DNA of 64,000 nucleotides from Adineta steineri. Its lineage: Eukaryota > Rotifera > Eurotatoria > Adinetida > Adinetidae. The translations under genes and the position numbers were made by a program. The stretch spans positions 124,001 to 188,000 of the forward strand of contig CAJNOI010000102.1 of NCBI GenBank assembly GCA_905250115.1. Direction: 5' to 3'. A model generated the notes under the pieces. That model was given only the letters and a program-made list of their open reading frames with translations, ran no database searches and was not told the origin of the DNA. Positions 58,722 through 64,000 of this stretch are shown here, piece after piece; within the stretch, counting starts at the first letter, position 1; the number at the start of each line of letters is the position of its first letter.

Positions 58722-59660
58722 TTACAATGTTTCCTGTCTGGTAGTTGTTAAATCAGTCTGTTGTATTTCCATGATTGGATGAATACGAAGATGTTGTCTG
58801 AATTTAAGAATAAATAGTTCACGTAATTGAGGTGTTAAGCAAGCTGTCGCTATTGGTAAAATTGCTAATGATAAAGTGAATGTTAGCCATTGAAAATGAT
58901 AAATCCATGGAATTAAATAACCAGTGATAAGATACCAAAAATATAATACTACCGAAGGGAAACTCAACATACAAAGCATTCCAATGAGAATAATAATGCG
59001 ACGAAGAACAGTTAGATCACGTTGATATCCTAGGTGACGATTTTGTTGAATAGCAATGCTTTTGTTCTGTTTCATATAATATACAATGTAAAAATAAATT
59101 GATCCAATCACAGTCATCGGAAAATAATACACAATAATACTGATATTTACTATTCCACGCCAATTAGTATATAATATTTGACAATAATAATATTGCGGCA
59201 TATAATCATAATGTTGAAGAATTAATGAAGGTATTAAAATAAGAAAATCTATTAACCATTGAATCAAAATAAGTCGAAACATGAATCGAGAACTATATAA
59301 TTGTTTACGTTTGTAAAAAACCACACGAGATAAACGAAAATATGCTTGAATTAAATATGAATGATAGAGTGCAGCAAGTCCAACAGCAACGAGATAGGAA
59401 CGTGCATAACACCACCAGTTGTTAAAAGAAATATTTTCATGCAAGATACCATACAAATTATGTGCATAAGTGTCTAATAAAAGTAAACAGGAAATCATGC
59501 CGGCTAAATAGTTATTACAGATGAGACGAGTTGCTGTATTAATAGGACATTGATGTCGATGACAAAAGATTAAAATAAGTATTCCAATTGATGTTAAAGC
59601 ACCAGTCAATGCAAAAATGAATACACTTACATCGATGATAATGCTTGAAATATTGTTCAT
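58722..59660 (-). CDS. Orphan 7TM receptor, second subfamily
   Basis: 312 residues, single exon, ATG at 59660. Seven hydrophobic segments: about 8-32, 45-65, 85-108, 130-152, 170-195, 218-242 and 250-272. The end of TM3 reads Q-A-Y-F-R-L-S-R, so the D/E-R-Y is replaced by F-R-L. The Cys of WWCYARS before TM3 and YYYCQILY in loop 2 would form the usual disulfide. TM6 has LCMLSFPSVVLYFWY, a looser C-x-x-P-like motif. It resembles bdelloid-expanded chemoreceptor-like families; ligand and coupling are unknown. It is clearly different from the receptors at 32 and 61.7 kb. Confidence 0.8.
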   Translation of the reverse strand: MNNISSIIIDVSVFIFALTGALTSIGILILIFCHRHQCPINTATRLICNNYLAGMISCLLLLDTYAHNLYGILHENISFNNWWCYARSYLVAVGLAALYHSYLIQAYFRLSRVVFYKRKQLYSSRFMFRLILIQWLIDFLILIPSLILQHYDYMPQYYYCQILYTNWRGIVNISIIVYYFPMTVIGSIYFYIVYYMKQNKSIAIQQNRHLGYQRDLTVLRRIIILIGMLCMLSFPSVVLYFWYLITGYLIPWIYHFQWLTFTLSLAILPIATACLTPQLRELFILKFRQHLRIHPIMEIQQTDLTTTRQETL

Positions 59661-61674
59661 ATTATTCGATCTATATTATAGAAGTGAAAAAGTAAAAATA
59701 AAAAAACATAATCGTTTTATCGCTTTAGTATTTCTTATGCTCTAATCATTCTATGGCAACTAAATCCACATTTGATACATTTACATGTGAAGCTTTATAA
59801 TTATCAATATTACTTCTATCTTCAAAGAATATTAATTATAGCATTGATATGAGTATACGAAGATATTTCAGTTCTGTACAACTTAAGAAATTACAAAGGA
59901 AAGATACTAGTTAGTCGTCCATGTAACTCTTGAAAAGATTTAATTACAGATTTGTATATATGTCATGTCGTAGTCGTAATGTGTTTTTTACTTTGGGAAC
60001 TTTGAAATATATTCACTTCTATTAAAGAATGAAGAGGAATGTGTTGTGTTGATGAGGAGAAGAATAAATAAGATATGGTCTGAATCCTCTTTTGATAACT
60101 AATAATTCGATATATTCTCTTTCATATCACTTAAATATATAATTTTTACTTATTTATCCGAGAAATAGAAAAACTGCTATGAATCAACTTTCTAAACAGT
60201 TTTTGAGATAATTATTATTTCTTTTCTTCTATTGTTATATTAGAATATTGAAGACTATTTTAAGTGTAACTCTTATTTTCGCTTGATAACATACCCATTT
60301 TATTTATCTATTGCTATATCATGTTTTTTTACTCATTAAATTGGTGATTCATATGGGATGGACTATTTCAAGTGTTAAAAGTACTTTTTCTTGTTTTATA
60401 CCAGGGTTTTCTTTCCATTGTTTCTACAGCTTTATTTTCTTATCTGCTATTGTCGGATTTGAGGATATAGATGTGGAGTAAAATAAATGACACTCACCCT
60501 TTAATAAGATCTATACTGTCACGGTATAACCTTCTAAATTCATAGATCACACAGTAAAAATGTGTCAAACTTCTATTTATCAGAAACTCTAAAAAAAATA
60601 ATGAAACCTAATCGAAATCTTCTGTGAGAAATAAAAATGCTGGATACCTTAGAACTCATTGAATGCGTCTTTAAGACAGGGGATTAATTATTATTACTTT
60701 TTGTCATAAATAAACCTTAGAAGAATTTTTTTTCTATATCAAACTTACACTGAAAAATCTTCAGAAAAAAAGAAATTGACAATCATTCCATTTTGTTGTT
60801 TACACAAAAATTAATTGTTTTTTTTTCTCAAAATTTAATTTCCTATACTTGAAAGTTTTTTTCCAATTAGTAAAACATGACAATGGTGTTTTGTTGTATT
60901 TTATGCATGCATGACATGAACTTTCGTAATTTATGATCCTTACGAATATATATTTTCTACGAGTCATTGTGGACAATACCCATTTAAAAATACCAAAAAA
61001 TGACCGTTTTGCATACGAACACTCACAGAATTGAAAAATTCTGAATTTCAAAGCATTACTTTGGTTAATATTTATTATATATTTGAACTTGCAGTTAAAG
61101 TTCAAAGTATTTTTACTAATTTTGATGTTTATATATCAATTACATTAGGAACAGAACAAAATCCTGATTTAATTCTATGATTGTTTTTTATTTTTCAAGA
61201 TTTCAAATAGAAAAGAACTAAATTGAGTCTGCTAGTTAAACACTGTGAAAAAACGTTCAAACTATACGCGTAGGACACAATAAATCTTTCTTCTCGTTTA
61301 CTTGAAAGAATACACAAAAATATAGCAAATTAATGCTCAATTTGATCTTCTATTTATTTTAAATCAACAAAAAAATGGAAATCAACTTTTCCACCTTGTT
61401 AAAAAACTAGACATAAAAAAACAGATTTCCGTTTGCAAGTATATGTAATTAAAATGTTCTCTATAATTTGAATGAGAAAGTATAATCACGTGAAATACGA
61501 CGAATTTTCTTATCAGACAAGAAAAACATCTGTGTAATTATTATCTTTATCTTCCGTTTCATTACTGATTGTAATTCATAGATTCAAGAGATGCTCAGAA
61601 AGAAAGAAAGATGTTATTATCATTCGTGATTTTCCTCATTCTAAAAAAGTCCAAGGAGTCAAGAAACTTAAACC
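59661..61674. other. Spacer, AT-rich
   Basis: A weak TGTGGG-type element at 60463-60502 (TGAGGATATAGATGTGG, CACTCACCCTT). The frame near 60800-61105 has no domain. No gene is recognised. Confidence 0.5.
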
Positions 61675-62661
61675 ATGAACTTCAGTGCTAATGACACTAT
61701 CATTGTGGATTATTATAGTGGACCATCAACGGTAAACTGTGTTATATTCTATGTGATTGTAATTCCGGACGTTCTGTCGATCTGTTGCAGTTTATTACTC
61801 TTTTATTACTTTATCCGATTACGTGAACTACATAAACGTTTTGCCAACCAAATTATTATTTGTCTTCTAATCTGCTCATTTCTCGTCACTACGATTGATA
61901 TTCCATTAAGGTTACCATTCCTCTATAATTACTTTTATATCGCAACACTAAGTAATCAATACGCGTTTTGTCTCTTTTGGATTATGTATGACTACACTCT
62001 GTATCCAATAATGTTATGGTTGGTCGCCTTTGCTAGCTTGGAACGTTATCTACTTATTTTTCATCAGCAGATTGTCTTGAAAACAAAGAAACGAAAATTT
62101 TTCGTTCACTATTTACCAATTGTATTCATCATACTCTTTGGTTGCGTGTGGGATACTTATCTAATCTTCTTCTATCCTTGTGAGCAAACACAGTTCGACT
62201 ATACTCAAGGTGACTGTGGTGGTGCCTGTTACGAGTTCTCTGAAGATTCAATTCTCATTAACATCGACTGGACTCTCACTTCACTACTACCAATGTTTCT
62301 TGATATGCTATTCAATTTGATTCTCATTCTACATGTACTTCATCAAAGACGAAAGACAAACAAGAATCTTGGGAACATACAAGTGCGACAAACATGGAAA
62401 CGGACTCGGAAAATGTTTCTACAGTTGTTGCCTATTGCATGTATCTTTTTACTCTTTGAACTGCCGTACGTTGCCGCTAATATTGTAGCTTCAACACAGA
62501 CATCATTTAATAGTTCCGCATCGTTCTATACTAATAACTTTACTTATTGTTTAGACATATTCATGCCGTTTGCAATATTGATCAACCAGAAGAAGATACA
62601 AGAACGTCTCTTCAGACTTTGTACAAGAGGAACCAGAGCTGTAGCTAATGGTCACCAGTGA
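61675..62661 (+). CDS. Orphan 7TM receptor (same family as the 32-kb gene)
   Basis: 328 residues, single exon, ATG at 61675. It has a glycosylated N-terminus (NFSANDT) and seven hydrophobic segments. TM3 ends F-A-S-L-E-R-Y-L-L-I-F-H, an E-R-Y motif; the 32-kb receptor has A-V-E-R-H-I-L-I-F-H at the same place. Loop 2 has GDCGGACYEF against VCGQSPCYES, and TM5 opens with TSLLPMFLDMLFN against HTIMPVLLEGIAS, supporting paralogy. The C-terminal tail is short. Ligand unknown. The two genes are on opposite strands 29 kb apart, so they are not a tandem pair. Confidence 0.85.
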   Translation: MNFSANDTIIVDYYSGPSTVNCVIFYVIVIPDVLSICCSLLLFYYFIRLRELHKRFANQIIICLLICSFLVTTIDIPLRLPFLYNYFYIATLSNQYAFCLFWIMYDYTLYPIMLWLVAFASLERYLLIFHQQIVLKTKKRKFFVHYLPIVFIILFGCVWDTYLIFFYPCEQTQFDYTQGDCGGACYEFSEDSILINIDWTLTSLLPMFLDMLFNLILILHVLHQRRKTNKNLGNIQVRQTWKRTRKMFLQLLPIACIFLLFELPYVAANIVASTQTSFNSSASFYTNNFTYCLDIFMPFAILINQKKIQERLFRLCTRGTRAVANGHQ

Positions 62662-63538
62662 GTGAATGTAGAGTAAATCTAATGAAAATCTTATATTTTA
62701 TAACAACAACAGAAATTTTCGATTATTCTCTCAATCATTATCAACCAGAAAACACAACTAAAAACATGTAAATATAATAAAGTTATAACAGTACAAGTAT
62801 AATAATACAAATATATGAAAGACTTTAACTTTAACAACATAAACATTTTACATGAATATCAATGACAAACGATGTTGATTATCACCAATAATAAATTTTA
62901 GTGAACGACTGGAAATCGAGATATGCTTTGATGAATAGTAATTTCAGATGAAAGTAGTTTTACCTGCTCACAAAAAAAGAAGGGATGAAATGTTGATGCC
63001 TGGTATAATTTCTTTTTTATAGCTCTTTTCTAATCAATAAAGCCTGGCTGATGTCGCAATTCTAGCATTGTGAAAAGACATGCTGACAAAAATCTTCTCC
63101 TGTTAAATAATGTACGAGTGGTTTTGGTCGAGAAACTGCAGAATCGATATGAATTTGGAAGCGAGAATCTCATGTCAAAATTATTCGACTGCATCAACGT
63201 AAATCCGATCTCAAATTCGCTTACTTGCAATGAATTCATTGATCAGCATCTCGAGGATGTGGGTGCGAGCGTTATTCTTATCTCACACTCACCCTCGAGG
63301 TGGTTTTTCTTTTTCAACTTCTAGTCGCTTGATTTGATGAAATGTAGATGGTCGCCTCGATATGATGCTGTCTCTAACAGAATAGAATCGTTTTTTACAA
63401 GAAATGTATTGTTAACCCACTTTCATGATAAGCAAAAGAGAAATAATACATTGTGAAAATCACCACATGGAGTGTACTATGATATAAGTGAAAGAAAATG
63501 GTTTTATATTCGTATTATTTTACTCTATACACAGAGCA
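62662..63538. other. Spacer with TGTGGG-type hairpin
   Basis: Hairpin at 63251-63299. A short minus-strand frame at 63030-63239 has no support. Confidence 0.5.
63251..63299. repeat. TGTGGG-type hairpin repeat
   Basis: Arms TCGAGGATGTGGGTGCGAG and CTCACACTCACCCTCGA. The two arms match well at the outer 10 bases. Confidence 0.7.
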
Positions 63539-64000
63539 ATGAGGTATTATTTGGTTGTATTGTTAATTTATATTATCTCGTATCGATTTACGATTTTTGG
63601 CACGAAATTTGACGATGATGATCCCGAGTCACTCTGGTCAACTGGCATGGGTAATTCTCAAAGTACCTATCGCATTCAACCAACCGTAGCTACGAATTAT
63701 TCAAAACTTCCATGGACATATGAGTATAATTTAACATCGCAAGATGTCACTAGATTTGGTCATGCTGCTGGTATTAATGGTGACATGTACTTTTTCATTA
63801 GTCAAATAAGATCTCATCCAGGCAAGTGTCTTTTTTCTCCTCCTCCGACGAAATATACGATTTTTAGTTATATTCTAAAAAAAATCTGTTAATTAATTTT
63901 CAGACCTAATTTTAAGTTGATAAAGATAATTGTTTTTATTCAGGTGATTTTATGGTATGTCTTACTACAAATGGTAACGTTCGTTGGACACTTTTTATCG
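63539..64000 (+). CDS. Secreted protein, 5' part only (possible WD/PQQ-like propeller)
   Basis: Exon 1 is 63539-63821 from the ATG of MRYYLVVLLIYIISY, a signal peptide; an earlier in-frame ATG at 63488 would mask it. Exon 2 begins at 63954 after TTTTTATTCAG and runs off the window. The donor at 63822 is GCAAGT, so this is a GC-AG intron; the join reads SHPGDFMVCLTTNGNVRWTLFI in phase. Motifs FGHAAGINGDMYFF and LTTNGNVRWT look like propeller strands (quinoprotein or WD-like 'G-x-h-x-W'). The family is not certain and the function is unknown. Confidence 0.65.

Noticed and set aside
1..64000. CRISPR arrays, bacterial promoters, ribosome binding sites or operons
   Set aside because: None seen; introns and gene families show the sequence is eukaryotic, so such features are not expected.

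Overview
This window is eukaryotic, AT-rich and animal-like: genes are broken by short GT-AG introns (50 to 150 nt, plus some longer ones) and sit in long AT-rich spacers. The gene content points to a bdelloid rotifer (Adineta/Rotaria type). It includes expanded NHL-repeat proteins, many-membered orphan 7TM receptors, an arginine-type ADP-ribosyltransferase, F-box genes, a large membrane-protein family I recognise from bdelloid proteomes, and dispersed TGTGGG motifs, which as I recall is the bdelloid telomere unit. The assignment is inference; no rRNA or marker gene is present.

Layout. 1-341: 3' end of a kelch-repeat gene. 1.66-2.45 kb: inverted-repeat element around a 100-N assembly gap, then a 157-bp tandem repeat. 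3.5-4.7 kb: broken CDP-alcohol phosphotransferase-like gene. 5.4-6.3 kb: decayed F-box gene. 6.8-7.7 kb: intact F-box/LamG-like gene. 9.05-12.1 kb and 14.6-22.1 kb: two membrane-anchored NHL genes; the introns of the second hold a hAT MITE, a foldback element and a minisatellite. 23.9-24.7 kb: sulfotransferase, followed by another hAT MITE. 27.9-29.0 kb: third NHL gene. 30.2-31.1 kb: bdelloid-type membrane protein. 32.2-33.2 kb: 7TM receptor. 34.9-38.1 kb: transposon-rich spacer. 38.2-40.2 kb: sodium/solute symporter of urea (DUR3-like) type. 42.4-44.3 kb: B-box/coiled-coil/NHL (TRIM-like) gene. 45.0-45.6 kb: piggyBac remnant. 46.9-48.4 kb: peroxisomal dienoyl-CoA isomerase in 7 exons ending in SKL. 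48.8-50.1 kb: fifth NHL gene with a different N-terminal domain. 52.6-53.4 kb: ADP-ribosyltransferase. 55.3-56.6 kb: membrane-anchored methyltransferase. 57.2-58.0 kb: EMC7. 58.7-59.7 and 61.7-62.7 kb: two more 7TM receptors. 63.5 kb to the end: start of a secreted protein gene.

Two things stand out. First, five paralogous NHL six-blade propeller exons all begin at the same phase-1 splice acceptor just before a W-K-Q-N-A-I-T-V-like motif. They are spliced to at least three unrelated N-terminal modules: TM plus Thr-rich stalk, B-box plus coiled coil, and an unidentified domain of about 126 residues. This looks like a reusable cassette. Second, more than 20 short inverted repeats built from TGTGGG-like units, with arms reading roughly CTTGAGGGTGTGGGTGTG, are scattered through spacers and introns. 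They form telomere-like hairpins or a tiny MITE family. The window also holds at least three non-autonomous hAT elements with perfect 8-bp target duplications, a piggyBac derivative with TTAA ends, and nested foldback elements.
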